DNA of 64,000 nt, from the NCBI GenBank assembly GCA_026182355.1, contig JAPFBL010000068.1:4171001-4235000 (forward strand), given 5' to 3'. Each line of letters starts with the position of its first letter. The first letter of the stretch is position 1. The notes below the pieces were generated by a model. The model ran no database searches. It was not told where the DNA came from and worked only from the letters and a program-made list of their open reading frames with translations. Shown here piece after piece: positions 14,350-25,979 of this stretch. This DNA is from Hermatobates lingyangjiaoensis. Taxonomy: Eukaryota; Arthropoda; Insecta; Hemiptera; Hermatobatidae. The position numbers were made by a program, and so were the translations under genes.

Positions 14350-16085
14350 CTGGTAAACATCCAACTGATGTTTTGTGTTATTTACAGTTTAATCAGTGCA
14401 TATCATTTATTTATATGTGGCTATAATCATTCCATCAGTTGAAAGCATTGATGTATCTGACATGTTATTGAAATGTGCAGTTACCTGTTATATTTTTGTA
14501 ACCAATGGTTGTATATAGTTTTCAGTAGGTCATCCACAACTAATAACTTGAAAACGACCAGTAGAACACCTCTCTGAGAATATCCTTTTCTGTTCACAAT
14601 TGTAGTATACCCAATGCTTGCACTAATTATTCTTTTACAGTATTAGTGTAATATATTTTATATTTTGTGGATTAATCTTTATATATCTTAGTGCCTTCAT
14701 GAAGTAGAAGGGGTCTGTAATACGCTCCTTTTACATGAATTCAGTTCTTTGAGATTTAAAAAATCTTGATAACAAATCTCATACAATCAATGAATAAATA
14801 ACTAAGAAAGGAATTTACACTTATAACCCCAAATTTTTATTAAGATTGCAGAAACTAACTATACTTTAACAGAAACTTCTCGGAAAATCAACTTACACAT
14901 TGGAATAAATACTACTCATATTGGTTACGTCATTTCTAATATAATTGCTTGTTTTTGTAAAATATAATATTTTCGGAGGTTTATTCTGCATTCATCCTGT
15001 TCTTTATCTATAATAATAACATCATCTACATCACAAGTGTATCATTTGCTTAATGTGTGAAATGGAATGGCCATTGCATTACTTCGTTTGTTCATATTGA
15101 ATGATTTATCGTTCTTTTAGAAAACAACTCGTTTTTCCTAAGTATTACTTGACGCACTCATAATATTTAAAACAAATCAGTTTACTTTGCAGCTCTTTTA
15201 GTTCAAATTCTTAGAAAATAATGTTTTTATTTTTTATTTACCAGCCAAAAAATGTTGAAATTATTTCAGGTGAAAAAAACAAAATGTTTCGTTTTGCTAC
15301 ACAATTGTAGAGAGTTTAGTTCCAGCAAAACACTTAAATTCTTAAGATATATTAAATAAATAAAATGGTAAAAGTGACAAATCTGGATATGCAGTTATGA
15401 TGAAAGAAGAAGTACGTTTTGTTAAAGGATAGTGAACTCATTCAAATACAAGAAGATATCCAATATCAATATTGCAAAATAATGTCAATAACATTGTTTA
15501 AGAACTAGAATGGACAGAGAGCGTATATCTAGGTCAGGTTTCAATAATAAAGTCGTACAATGGAATAGCACCACGAATGTATGGGTTAGTAAGAATGCTC
15601 AAGGCAGGATATTCTTACCCCCATGGTATTCATAGCCATTCCTACTTATGAACTTTTTAAACGTATAGAAAAGGATCTGAGCTATATTACAGGTCACAAT
15701 GAATTAAATGTCAAAAATCCAAGAAGCTCTGTAAAGTCAAATACTAAGCCATAAATTATTATTATGATCTGTCTTGATGGCAATCACTATTCATAAACAT
15801 GGCATCATATATTGAAATTAATTTAATTTAGCTAATAAACTATAGAATAGAAATATAGAATATGTGACCATCTTCAGCCTATTTTTATATTAAGTCTGAT
15901 ACATGGGGCAAGATTTTTCGCATTTGTCAACACTGTGTAAAAAAACAGAAAATTGTGTTACCAATATGTTCTCCTATTTTATGACCCATTATCAATATTG
16001 AATTGTAAAAAGATGGTATTGACTAACTAGAAACCATAGTCAAATCTATTGACCTATACGTTATGCTTTATTCCTTTATTGAGTG
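14350..16085. other. AT-rich noncoding DNA, nothing recognised
   Basis: No supported gene or repeat was seen between the two Helentron-like fragments that flank this stretch. Confidence 0.45.
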
Positions 16086-16094
16086 TAGCGACAA

Positions 16095-16235
16095 GGCAAA
16101 CAATAAATCTCGAGATTTTGACGGATTTACATGTTTCAAGTCCCCAAAGTAAATTTTTGACGTTTTTTCTATTATATATATGTGTGTGTATATGTGGGTG
16201 GGTGTGTATCCAAAAGCTTGTACTGTTTCTACCAC
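16095..16235 (-). mobile_element. Helentron-like element, 3' fragment in reverse orientation
   Basis: The sequence AATCTCGAGATTTTGACGGA followed by TTACATGTTT is the reverse complement of the 3' region of copy 1 (about 2135-2175). It continues into a TGTGTGTATATGTGGGTGGG stretch, equivalent to the internal CA/CCCA microsatellite read on the other strand. Confidence 0.55.
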
Positions 16236-16239
16236 TATA

Positions 16240-17955
16240 GCTTATTGAATATCAATGTTTTAAAACAATTTATTTTAATAAGTACTAATATTGATTATTA
16301 GCTCTTACTATTTATTTGGGCTGAATGAATTTCTTTTATTAATGTTTTGCAAACTATATCCTTCCTTCGAACCTTTTTACAAGAACTATTTTGAAAGGAT
16401 AATACCATTTCGAAAGAATTTCTGCTGTATTAATTATAATTTTGAATGAGGTACTTTTTTTTTTTATAACAAATATTATATAATTACTATTAATCGTATA
16501 AATAGATGTAAAAAGTCTACTCATATTTATAATAAAATTAAATGATATTAGAAGTTAAATATTTAAACTTATTAAAATTATTTATTTTTTCAGTACTGCA
16601 ATATATTATGAATATCTGGAGTTAACCGAGAAAACATAATATCGATGTGTATGTCGTTGATGTCCGAGCATTACTATAGATGTCAATAAGGTTTTAGTCT
16701 ACTGGTCCTGAGTGGTTTATGTCCGTTTTGATGGTGCACTAGATCGTTGATTATTTTGCTGCTGTTAGCATGATCATGGCTCTCCTGTAGCAAGGGGTAC
16801 TCCAGGATTGTTAATATTAAAACAAATTTATCATATTATCATTACAGTCAATCAATAAGTAGGTAACAGATAAATCATTAGAGCACAATGAATGAGCCGA
16901 TAAAAAATACTTAAATATTCATAGGGCTTTCTGGTTGAGAGTTTTCTGTCTGGAATCGTGAAGGCATTATCACAGCTGCTGGAATGAGGGCATTGTGTGG
17001 TCCACCGGCAGATAAGCTTGCAAATGAATTTCGCCCTGAACCTGTTTGCTATAATGACACCGCCTGTTTTGTTCTATCCACTATTTATCCTCCCTAGTTC
17101 ATTAGCATATTGGAGGAACACATTCAACTCTCCCTGTGCCTTCATAGATTCCTTTGTTGTGCGTTAACGTATACTTCTAGGCCCTAGGCCAGTTGTGCCG
17201 ATTAATTTCAACTTGCTGTCACAGTTTGTGTTTGTGCATTCTTGTTAGTATTATTCTAGGAATATTTGCATCCATTCACTTTGGATGTTCTATATTTTAT
17301 TAATTTTCAAATAGAAGACCATGTTATATATATGTAGACATAAATATGTATTTATATAAATATTAATAAATCAGAAAAATTTATCCGGAACGATAAAAAA
17401 AAACTTAATTACAAATTAGAGGTTCAAAAATAACGAAAATACCATTACTTGATGGGTGCTATACGAGTATACTAAGCTGAACTATCTGTCTCATAATTAT
17501 TCTTATAGCAAAGTTATTTTAATAAATCTTTTTAAAATCATACGTATGTGACCATGAAGGAGATTACAGAGAAATAAAGGATTTCTCCATCCAGATAATG
17601 AGTTGATGGTTTCAATCCTTTAGTAAGTACATTTAAGTAGTCATACTTGAAATAATATAAACTGACTTAGTAATTAAAGAACATCAATAGTTATGAAAAT
17701 ACATACTGATAAATAGGAATATGCAACTCTTTTCCACTGTTACCTGACCTTTTCAATTTTGTTCAGAAAGAGCTAGTTGAATATACTCTTTGTTATCACT
17801 CTTATTACAAATTATTTTATAAAACTATGTTTTATTGAATGTCATTTTAATTTGAAAAATAATATTTTAAACAAACATTTGGTTTTGAGATAGGCCCTTA
17901 AAAATTTTCTTTCCTGATTAATTTACATATGAAACTTTCTGAAGTTGAAATGTTG
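16240..17955. other. AT-rich noncoding DNA with a G+C-richer patch
   Basis: Most of it is featureless. At about 16930-17250 the G+C rises, but all frames there are broken and no domain is seen. It may be an old repeat. Confidence 0.4.
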
Positions 17956-17959
17956 AGTA

Positions 17960-17996
17960 GTCTTGTTTTTCCCATTTCATATTGTGAATTGATCAT

Positions 17997-18060
<64 letters not shown>

Positions 18061-18097
18061 ATGATCAATTCACAATATGAAATGGGAAAAACAAGAC
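17960..18097. mobile_element. Foldback: 41-bp perfect arms around (TA)n
   Basis: Arms 17960-18000 and 18057-18097 are perfect reverse complements and are separated only by a (TA)n tract. The arm (containing CCCATTTCATATTGTG) is homologous to the outer arm of the 60423-60605 foldback, so this looks like two outer ends of that family joined back to back across (TA)n, with the ribozyme-like core missing. Long open frames on both strands here are translation of the palindrome and are not genes. Confidence 0.75.
18001..18058. repeat. (TA)29 microsatellite
   Basis: An uninterrupted TA dinucleotide tract forming the centre of the palindrome 17960-18097. Confidence 0.95.
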
Positions 18098-18115
18098 TAT
18101 ATATATATATAGACC

Positions 18116-18310
18116 AATTAAAAAAGATAGCACACAGATAGACACAGGAATAACTCACTTCCATATTTCGACCATCGTCGTCATCAGGAGGCGAAGTGTT
18201 CAGTCGCCGCTTTGCCTTCCTGTGGGACTCTTCGCCTCCTGATGACGACGATGGTCGAAATATAGAAGTGAGTTATTCCTGTGTCTATCTGTGTGCTATC
18301 TTTTTTAATT
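18116..18310. mobile_element. Foldback element with hammerhead-like cores (family I)
   Basis: Arms 18116-18196 and 18230-18310 (about 81 bp, few mismatches) enclose a 33-bp spacer. Both arms carry CTGATGA + C + GAC-GATG-GTC + GAAA at their inner part (minus 18166-18187, plus 18239-18260). The element sits between two (TA)n tracts. It shares its core and outer text (CACACAGATAGACACAGG-like) with the foldback at 27955-28190 and the solo arm at 23034. No coding capacity. Confidence 0.75.
18239..18260 (+). ncRNA. Hammerhead-like motif (stem II GAC/GTC)
   Basis: The order is CTGATGA, one extra C, stem GAC, loop GATG, stem GTC, GAAA. Canonical hammerhead cores have CTGANGA and GAAA flanking stem II directly, so the extra nucleotide is a departure. 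A mirror copy lies at 18166-18187 on the minus strand. The cleavage site and stems I and III were not assigned, so activity is unproven. Confidence 0.45.
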
Positions 18311-18343
18311 AGTTTTTATTTAAAATTCCGTTGGACCGATCCA

Positions 18344-18349
<6 letters not shown>

Positions 18350-18386
<37 letters not shown>
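18350..18386. repeat. (TA)n microsatellite
   Basis: A TA tract separating the foldbacks at 18116-18310 and 18387-18465. Confidence 0.95.
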
Positions 18387-18390
<4 letters not shown>

Positions 18391-18465
18391 TTGAATTTAC
18401 GGCCTATTGTTTTAATTAATTATGTTAATTACTTAAAAAAAACAATAGGCCGTAAATTCAGTCTG
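18387..18465. repeat. Inverted repeat, ~30-bp arms
   Basis: Arms reading CAGATTGAATTTACGGCC and its near-perfect complement GGCCGTAAATTCAGTCTG enclose a short AT spacer. No hammerhead-like core is seen, so this is a separate foldback or a heavily deleted one. Confidence 0.75.
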
Positions 18466-18559
18466 ACATGTATTAAGGAAGGACTGTTTCCTAAATATTG
18501 GAATATATATATATAGCATATGCATATGTTTACATATATATAACATATGCTAATAGTAA

Positions 18560-19040
18560 TAAAAAAAGAATGCATAGTGGTAACATTACCTTACTTAAAA
18601 AGATCTGACTCCTTGAGATAGAGGTGCATGTCCGACAGAGAGGGAAATGTCAAATAGCAGAGCTTATCTTATCTCCCTTTATTCATGAGCAAGTCACATT
18701 ACTGGGGTGAATGTACATCAAAAAATATCTAATATCAAATACTGAATACATTTATCTCTTGTGGAAATTATTAATTATTATAAAAGTTGGAAAACAAGAT
18801 TCTGTATAATCTAATATTGATATTGAAACTTCTTTAAAGTACTTATATATGATTCAATAATATTATTGTTTTACATCAAAATTAATTATCAGGTCACTTC
18901 TAACAGCTTCTATTGACTAAGTTTGTTTTCTTTTACCAAGACTGTACAAAAGTGAGCTTATTGGTATTGGTTTTGATCTATCCTTCGTCAAAATTGAATA
19001 TCATTGTTATGGTAATAATATACTGATTAACAAGATATCA
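18560..19040. other. AT-rich noncoding DNA, nothing recognised
   Basis: No gene or repeat seen between the foldback cluster and the minisatellite. Confidence 0.5.
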
Positions 19041-19043
19041 ATA

Positions 19044-20218
19044 TCACTCGATACTGAGTCTCATTCATTTACTTGACTAAGCTCACTCGATACTGAGTGT
19101 CATTCATTCTTGGCTAAGCTCACTCGATACTGAGTCTCATTCATTGACTTGACTAAGCTCACTCGATAGTGAGTGTCATTCATTGACTTCGCAAAGCTCA
19201 CTCGATACTGAGTCTCATTCATTGACTTGACTAAGCTCACTGGATTCTGAGTCTCATTCATTCTTGACTAAGCTCACTCGATACTGAGTGTCATTCATTG
19301 ACTTGACTAAGCTCACTGGATTCTGAGTCTCATTCATTCTTGACTAAGCTCACTCGATACTGAGTCTCATTCATTGACTTGACTAAGCTCACTGGATTCT
19401 GAGTCTCATTCATTCTTGACTAAGCTCACTCGATACTGAGTCTCATTCATTGACTTGACTAAGCTCACTGGATTCTGAGTCTCATTCATTCTTGACTAAG
19501 CTCACTCGATACTGAGTGTCATTCATTTACTTGACTAAGCTCACTCGATACTGAGTGTCATTCATTCTTGGCTAAGCTCACTCGATACTGAGTCTCATTC
19601 ATTGACTTGACTAAGCTCACTGGATTCTGAGTCTCATTCATTCTTGACTATGCTCACTCGATACTGAGTGTCATTCATTTACTTGACTAAGCTCACTCGA
19701 TACTGAGTGTCATTCATTCTTGGCTAAGCTCACTCGATACTGAGTCTCATTCATTGACTTGACTAAGCTCACTCGATAGTGAGTGTCATTCATTGAATTC
19801 GCAAAGCTCACTCGATACTGAGTCTCATTCATTGACTTGACTAAGCTCACTGGATTCTGAGTCTCATTCATTCTTGACTAAGCTCACTCGATACTGAGTG
19901 TCATTCATTGACTTGACTAAGCTCACTCGATAGTGAGTGTCATTCATTGACTTCGCAAAGCTCACTCGATACTGAGTCTCATTCATTGACTTGACTAAGC
20001 TCACTGGATTCTGAGTCTCATTCATTCTTGACTAAGCTCACTCGATACTGAGTCTCATTCATTTACTTGACTAAGCTCACTCGATACTGAGTGTCATTCA
20101 TTCTTGGCTAAGCTCACTCGATACTGAGTCTCATTCATTGACTTGACTAAGCTCACTCGATAGTGAGTGTCATTCATTGACTTCGCAAAGCTCACTCGAT
20201 ACTGAGTCTCATTCATTG
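19044..20218. repeat. Minisatellite, about 31 units of 37/39 bp with higher-order structure
   Basis: Units start GCTCACTCGATACTGAGT. Two lengths alternate: 39 bp (ending GACTTGACTAA or GACTTCGCAAA) and 37 bp (ending CTTGGCTAA or CTTGACTAA). Variants include CGATAC, CGATAG and GGATTC cores. The variant order is not random: a block of about six units beginning TTACTTGACTAA, CTTGGCTAA, then the CGATAG/CGCAAA unit recurs near the start, near 19677 and near 20060. Each unit carries a small hairpin (CTCACT-CGAT-AGTGAG in the CGATAG variant; weaker in the others). No coding frame crosses it. Confidence 0.95.
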
Positions 20219-20219
20219 C

Positions 20220-21565
20220 TTTGCTATGAATTTCGATTCCATTATTTAGATTCCTTATTATTAACGTATAACAGAAAACTTTCAGGTGTAGGTTTCGTGA
20301 GATTTACCTATACTATTTAAAGTTTTCAAGTTCTAATTTCTTGATTAAAAATTGTAGTTATGACTTTTTTCAAAGTTGCTTTTGAACTTTGGTTTACGAA
20401 TGTTTTGATATTCACGTATTCTCTTATTGACTGTTACAGATTGCACAACTTCAAAGTATGTGAAAACAGTAAGTATCAGTATTCAACTATTTATTTATTA
20501 ATTAAACAGGATCGATAATATATCGGTTTTCAGTGATCATTAATCCTAAATTTCTTAACCAAACAACCAAGACCAAAGAAATCGATAAAACATCATTATG
20601 GTTTTGGCAATGCAAAAGTTATTAAAAGAAACTTAAGAAATTAGTATCTAATAGTAAACTAATTACTTTTTTATCATTATTAGATCACAAAATCGTAACT
20701 ATATGTTGGTGATGATCTGTCTTATATGGTATAAAATACGTGATTGTGAATGAAACATAAAAACAATGTCATAATTGATAAGTGGCTTTTATTTAATACA
20801 AATCTACAGTTTTTTTGGGAATCGAAAAAGTATTCTGATGTAGAATAATACAACAATCTCACTATTTGAAAAAAAACAATGTTTTTCAAATAAATGTTTA
20901 TAAATGTTGTAATAAATCTGTTGTATCTATGTTTTCAATTATAGATATAAGATAAGATAGAAATAAGAGGGACGGATTTGGACTATGTTAGAAAATATTA
21001 CAGGTCATAGACATAATTAGTTTGACTCTGCATTGACACTTCTAGTTTTGCCTTACTGAGGTCATTATAGTAAACGTCATGAAGAGTAGCAGTCAGTGGA
21101 TAATTTTTTCATGTCTCTCTACAAATACCAGCTAATCACCAGATTTACTGGTTTTTAATAATATATGATTTTATAAAAGATATACTAACTTTTAGTGAAA
21201 ACTATTTTTTTTTTATCATATTCTGGGAACCTCTGGTATTCTCTTAGTCAGCTTCCAAATTAGTCTTCTCTTCACCTACACTTGCTGATATTTTTAATTG
21301 TTCAAACAATTTTTGTGAAACAAATATTTTCTAGACAAGAAAAAAAATTATGAAAATACCTTTAACACATTAAACAACTAAAATATTAAATTAACTTGTT
21401 ATCCTTGTTAACTTATCTTGATAATAAGTCAGAATTCCTGAAGTAGCAGTAAAAATAACTGAAGTGGTGTTCAGTCAGATCTACCACCGTAAATTAGCTA
21501 TTAGGAACACCGCCAAAAATTAGTTTTATACCCTATTTACTTTTACATTTATTGTTTCAAAACAT
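20220..21565. other. AT-rich noncoding DNA, nothing recognised
   Basis: No supported gene or repeat structure. Confidence 0.5.
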
Positions 21566-21567
21566 AA

Positions 21568-21597
21568 ATATGTATTATTATTATTATTATTATTATT
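21568..21597. repeat. (ATT)n microsatellite
   Basis: About nine ATT repeats. The next 55 bp (GATCAAACCACAAAATGAAA and onward) resemble the outer arm of the 60423-60605 foldback in both orientations, suggesting a decayed foldback end. Confidence 0.8.
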
Positions 21598-21659
21598 GAT
21601 CAAACCACAAAATGAAATAAGAAAAAAAGTTTTCCCATTTCACATTGTGAAATATGTGA

Positions 21660-22970
21660 ATATTATTTCAATCAGAAATAACTGATTGTTATATCACGTG
21701 TTTTTGTTAAATATTGTTTTATTATTATTACATATTATACTGATTTATACCATAACTATATTACAAACAAAAGCTATATATATATATCATGCACATTTAT
21801 ACTTATTCTAAAATAATATAACACAGTAAAGAGCCATTTAATGTTTGTCCAAAAACTCAGACCACACTGAAGTTTAGGCGTCTGCTAGCATCACTTTAAG
21901 AACTGTATATTTCATATATAACAAATTTATCCGCAGAAAAACTTTATGATGTGTTTAAAACATTTTAATATTAATCAAATTTGATTAACTTGATTAAGTT
22001 TCAAAAATGTATAAACTATTGTAATAAAGTAAACAAGTTGGCTCTATTAAAAGTTTAGTTTGTGGCCATGAATTACTATGAGAAGATAGGGGTGGTTGTT
22101 GACGGAAACTCTACGACCGTTCATACTAAGGCTAGGCTTGGTGGATGAATGACGTACTAATCACATTTTGTTCACTGAAAATGGTAGACACTGTTTTGAA
22201 GGTATGAAGGCAGTCATTTTGAACTGAAGCTACTTGATATTCTACTTGTAGATCCTAGACAGTTTTTGGAGGTTGCCAATGACAGGCAGTTCTACCTCCA
22301 GGAACTATGTCCACCATTAAGGGACTGTTTCGGCATTTTACATCTTGGAGCACTCCATTCTCATATACAAACAAACAATTGAATGATTTTATTGTGACGA
22401 TATATTAATATAAAATAGTATTTTGATAAATCATTTAATGGGCAATAAGGATGTGATTTTTTTACTCTCGTCTGTTTTGTAAACTAATAGTGGTACACAA
22501 CAGAGAATAACTTTTGTAGAAGACAGTGTTTTCGAATTTTGCAATGATTAGTCTGAATGGCTTAGGGCTTAACAGCTGAATTGACACAATTAACTACTAT
22601 CTGGAGATGTCTTACTAACAATATTAAATTAATTGTGTGAAAATACTCATTTCAGATGAAAAATTTTTTGTATGAAGACTATATTTTGAAGCTTCAAAAA
22701 TTAGGAAAACCATTTGAAAGTTTTTAGTGGATGTACAATTGATTTTACATATATATATACACTGAAATTATAGTTATTGTGTTGACAGTACTTGTAGCCA
22801 ATCACTGAAATCCATAGTGTCGGTAGAGTTAATTCATCGATATTCCAACATATTGTTTAACTCAAATTAATTGATTGGGATCGTTATACCATAGAGTATT
22901 CAACGTCATTCAGGATTAGAGATACTTGGCTTTAGGTCTCAAAGAGATAGTATAGTAAACGTCCATCAGT
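21660..22970. other. AT-rich noncoding DNA with a G+C-richer patch
   Basis: At about 22070-22350 the G+C rises, but reading frames are short and no domain is visible. This could be an old repeat. The remainder is featureless. Confidence 0.4.
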
Positions 22971-23000
22971 ATTTGCACGAAAAATTATATTCAATTATAG

Positions 23001-23002
<2 letters not shown>

Positions 23003-23034
<32 letters not shown>

Positions 23035-23225
23035 TTTAACACATAGAAAAGAACACAGAAAGACACTACAGAACTCACTTCGATATTTCGACATCCGTCG
23101 TCATCGGGAAGAAGTGCGAAGTACTCACGTTGAGAAGCAAACTGCTACTGGCCACCAGAGTAACTCGTGGAACCACCGCAATGCTGCTCCCCAGCGGAGG
23201 AGAGGAAAAATAGAAATCCCTCCAA
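23003..23225 (-). mobile_element. Solo arm of a family-I foldback after (TA)n
   Basis: A (TA)n tract at 23003-23033 is followed by the outer arm (GAACACAGAAAGACACTACA, ACTCACTTCGATATTTCGAC). A minus-strand core at 23086-23107 reads CCGATGA + C + GAC-GGAT-GTC + GAAA, with T4 changed to C. The second arm is absent, so the element is truncated or a single-orientation copy. Reading frames through it are not considered genes. Confidence 0.6.
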
Positions 23226-23264
23226 TATTTATTTAGAAAACAAGATAAAAAATATATAAAATAC

Positions 23265-23370
23265 GAAATAATAATAATAAAAAATAAATAATAATAATAA
23301 AATAATAATAATAATAATAATAATAATATAATAATAATAATAATAATAATAATAAAATAATAAAAAATAA
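23265..23370. repeat. (AAT)n-rich imperfect microsatellite
   Basis: About 105 bp of AAT/AAAT repeats. The minus strand shows long I/L/Y-rich frames that are translation of the repeat. Confidence 0.9.
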
Positions 23371-23543
23371 TTAACGGTACAGGTTGAGACCAGGAGGAGA
23401 ACGAGCCCCAAGGAGGCATATGAATGCCTCTTCGAAAGCTCTAAGGGTGACATGGGAATTAGACTCGGGGATTTGTTTGAGGATTTGTACCCTGAAACAA
23501 TCATTGAAAGGGAGGTCATGGGAATTAGCATGGATAGCTATGG

Positions 23544-23546
<3 letters not shown>

Positions 23547-23578
<32 letters not shown>
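23547..23578. repeat. (TA)n microsatellite
   Basis: A pure TA tract following a moderately G+C-rich segment (23385-23545) that I could not assign. Confidence 0.9.
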
Positions 23579-23584
<6 letters not shown>

Positions 23585-23774
23585 TTGGGTCTCCAACCGT
23601 CTCTGAGCCAGTGCGCTTAGTTTCCCTCTCTTATATCTCTTGAAGACGGTTCAAACCAAAAATTAGAAACTGAAGGTGTGTGCTTTTGATTTCTGTATGT
23701 TTTTTTCTGTATATTGAACTATATTTGTCCGTTTTGGATCCTATTTCCAACGAAATATATATATATATATATAT

Positions 23775-24323
23775 ATTCACTGTTTTGTTATTGAGGGCTA
23801 GGTCAAATAAAAGAAAATAAACTCCTTTCTAGGCCGATGTTTCGATGTATTTGTACATCATCTTCAGGGCTAAAATTAGAGTAAGACTAATACATTTATC
23901 AAAACAATCTACAACTAACACAGAGAAATAACACACATTTTTTTGTTAAGACCAACAGATACATACAAAAGGTTATTTTATGATCTGAGTTGTTGAGTAC
24001 ACATCTATTTAAAAATATCAGACAAAAGGAAATTAGTTTTACCTTGGAAAGTGTGCTAACTAATTTCCTTTTGTCTGATATTTTTAAATAGATGTGTACT
24101 CAACAACTCAGATTATAAAATAACCTTTTGTATGTATCTGTTGGTCTTAACAAAAAAATGTGTGTTATTTCTCTGTGTGAGTTGTAGATTGTTTTGATAA
24201 ATGTATTATAGTCTTAATCTAATTTTAGCCCTGAAGATGATGTACAAATACATCGAAACGTCGGCCTAGAAAGGAGTTTATTTTATTTTATTTGACCTAG
24301 CCCTCAATAACAAAACAGTGAAT
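23775..24323. mobile_element. Large foldback element, ~264-bp arms, hammerhead-like cores (family II)
   Basis: Arms 23775-24037 and 24059-24323 are near-perfect reverse complements separated by 21 bp. A (TA)n tract precedes the left arm, and a longer (TA)n followed by (GA)n lies about 35 bp beyond the right arm. Both arms contain CTGAAGA + T + GATGTA-CAAA-TACATC + GAAA (minus 23840-23867, plus 24231-24258), a six-base-pair stem II that differs entirely from that of family I. The few mismatches between arms suggest recent formation or ongoing correction. No coding frame. Confidence 0.85.
24231..24258 (+). ncRNA. Hammerhead-like motif (stem II GATGTA/TACATC)
   Basis: CTGAAGA is followed by an extra T, a six-pair stem with loop CAAA, and GAAA. 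The mirror copy is at 23840-23867 on the minus strand. It has the longest stem II of the set and is one of the best examples for a folding test. Confidence 0.5.
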
Positions 24324-24352
24324 AGAATAGAAGAGGTCAATATCAATTTTTG

Positions 24353-24356
<4 letters not shown>

Positions 24357-24436
<80 letters not shown>
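24357..24436. repeat. (TA)n followed by (GA)n microsatellite
   Basis: TA repeats to about 24403 change abruptly to GA repeats. The same (TA)n-(GA)n junction is found at 28190-28267 just after another foldback. Confidence 0.9.
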
Positions 24437-24438
<2 letters not shown>

Positions 24439-24439
24439 T

Positions 24440-25700
24440 GCAGCTAACTGCTAGATCTTTCTGACTCGTATAGAACTAAAATGGTAAGCACCTATGTGGT
24501 ATAGCCTGATTATAGAAAGTATAACTACCTAGCAAATAATGATAAACTAAGAAGACTATGTGGAAGGACGATTTAAATATTGAAAAGATAGAGAAGAGTA
24601 TAGAAAGAGGAAAGGGAATGCTAATACCAGCCTTTGCAGGTATTAAGTGGACACCCTACCCTGAGAGCACTGAGTGCAGTGCTTTGAAGATAACTGGTAA
24701 GCACCTTAATAACAAGAAAGGTAAGTCTGGGATCAGGTAAGACTGAATGGCGAAAGTGCTAATATCCTTTGAAGTGACATCCGCAGCACTGCGCCTTGTT
24801 TTTCCACCGTCTGCATGGAGCCAGGATATTGACACCTTCGGCGTCATCCTGCCTCCCTCTTGCTACTCTATCCCTTTTCACTCAAGACCTTGTCAACTTC
24901 ACCCAACAACACAGTCATTTTTATTTTAGTCAGTTGTATATATATTCTTGAGCAATTATGATTTCAATATTCTGAATGAGATTAAAGCTCTCTCTTAATT
25001 ATATAATGTCATGTAATAGGTTAGAAGATAATCAAGTATAGTTTTTTTATATAATAATGTAAGGAAACTATACAAAATTCGAAAGAGAGACAAAATGATG
25101 ACTAGTGAAACAGTGGCTGGAGTTGAGAGTCAGCCTATTCAGTTGACTGTTTTAAGTTTTTATACAATGTCAAAAATGTGATATATGTAAAAATGAACCT
25201 CTGACTCATTGTAAAGATCTGTAGAATTTATTTATAGTTGGTATTCTTTCGATCTAAATTCATTGCAATTGGTCAACAATCGACTCTCTTTCAACATTTT
25301 TAAGAAAGAAAAAATGTTGAATTGAAGTTCTTAAATTCATCTTTCTTAAGATGGGGCTTTATTTAACCATTGCTTTAAGAAGTTTCTGACCATAACTATT
25401 GTTAGCAGTAAACGACATTTTAATAATTATACATATTAAAAATTAATTAAGGTTAATGGAGCAGATTATTATTAAAACCATCAGTACACAATGTTCTAAG
25501 ACTCAATCGTCTTGATGGTTTAAAAATACTAACCAGTGAATATGAATTGAGTAAGAAATTAAATTCTAAGGAGGATATTCAAAATTTGGCAAAAAAGCAG
25601 TTTGAAAAGAATTATTTTAATTTATGTTTTAACTTTGTGATGTTTATATTGTTTGTTATTTATTGCTTTAAGAGTGTTTTTGTACTAGATTTAGTTCTTA
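24440..25700. other. Noncoding DNA with a G+C-richer patch
   Basis: At about 24600-24910 the DNA is less AT-rich and overlapping 60-codon frames exist on both strands, none with a recognisable domain. It may be an old dispersed repeat. The rest is featureless. Confidence 0.35.
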
Positions 25701-25799
25701 TACATTCTATTGTATTACCAGTAAATTTATCTGGTTATCAAAATTAGGTTTACGTTTTTTACTTCTCAACTTCGTTATAAAAAGGAACTGAAGCAACAA

Positions 25800-25975
25800 G
25801 CTGTAATATAAGCTCGAGTCTGACTCCTCATCATCTTTGAATGTATACACTAAGCGTCCTTTATCATGCTTCCCCAAAATTGATGATAAAAGCATTGGCC
25901 AGTGCTTGAGCTCTGGCGACAGGCATGCCAACCACTTGATCTCATCTGACCCTTTCAATTGTTGTCCTATGAAGA
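25800..25975 (-). pseudogene. Possible reverse transcriptase remnant (PLE-type)
   Basis: On the minus strand one frame reads DQVVGMPVARAQALANAF, which resembles the PLE reverse transcriptase block around MGSP...LANAF. The frame then meets stop codons. A different minus-strand frame stays open through the same DNA for 83 codons. The similarity is short and judged by eye. It could be a decayed RT domain or coincidence. Local G+C is higher than the surroundings, consistent with former coding DNA. Confidence 0.3.
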
Positions 25976-25979
25976 GGTT

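Noticed and set aside
17898..18164. Overlapping long frames on both strands with IYIYIY runs
   Set aside because: They are translation of a palindrome with a (TA)29 centre, which is open in several frames by composition.
19044..20218. CRISPR-like array
   Set aside because: Units are directly adjacent with no unique spacers, and the genome is eukaryotic; it is a minisatellite.
23075..23531. Overlapping frames rich in I, L and Y
   Set aside because: Produced by the (AAT)n-rich repeat at 23265-23370 and the adjoining foldback arm.
24558..24929. Three overlapping ~60-codon frames in a G+C-richer patch
   Set aside because: Frames on opposite strands conflict, no domain or splice sites are visible, and a decayed repeat is equally likely.
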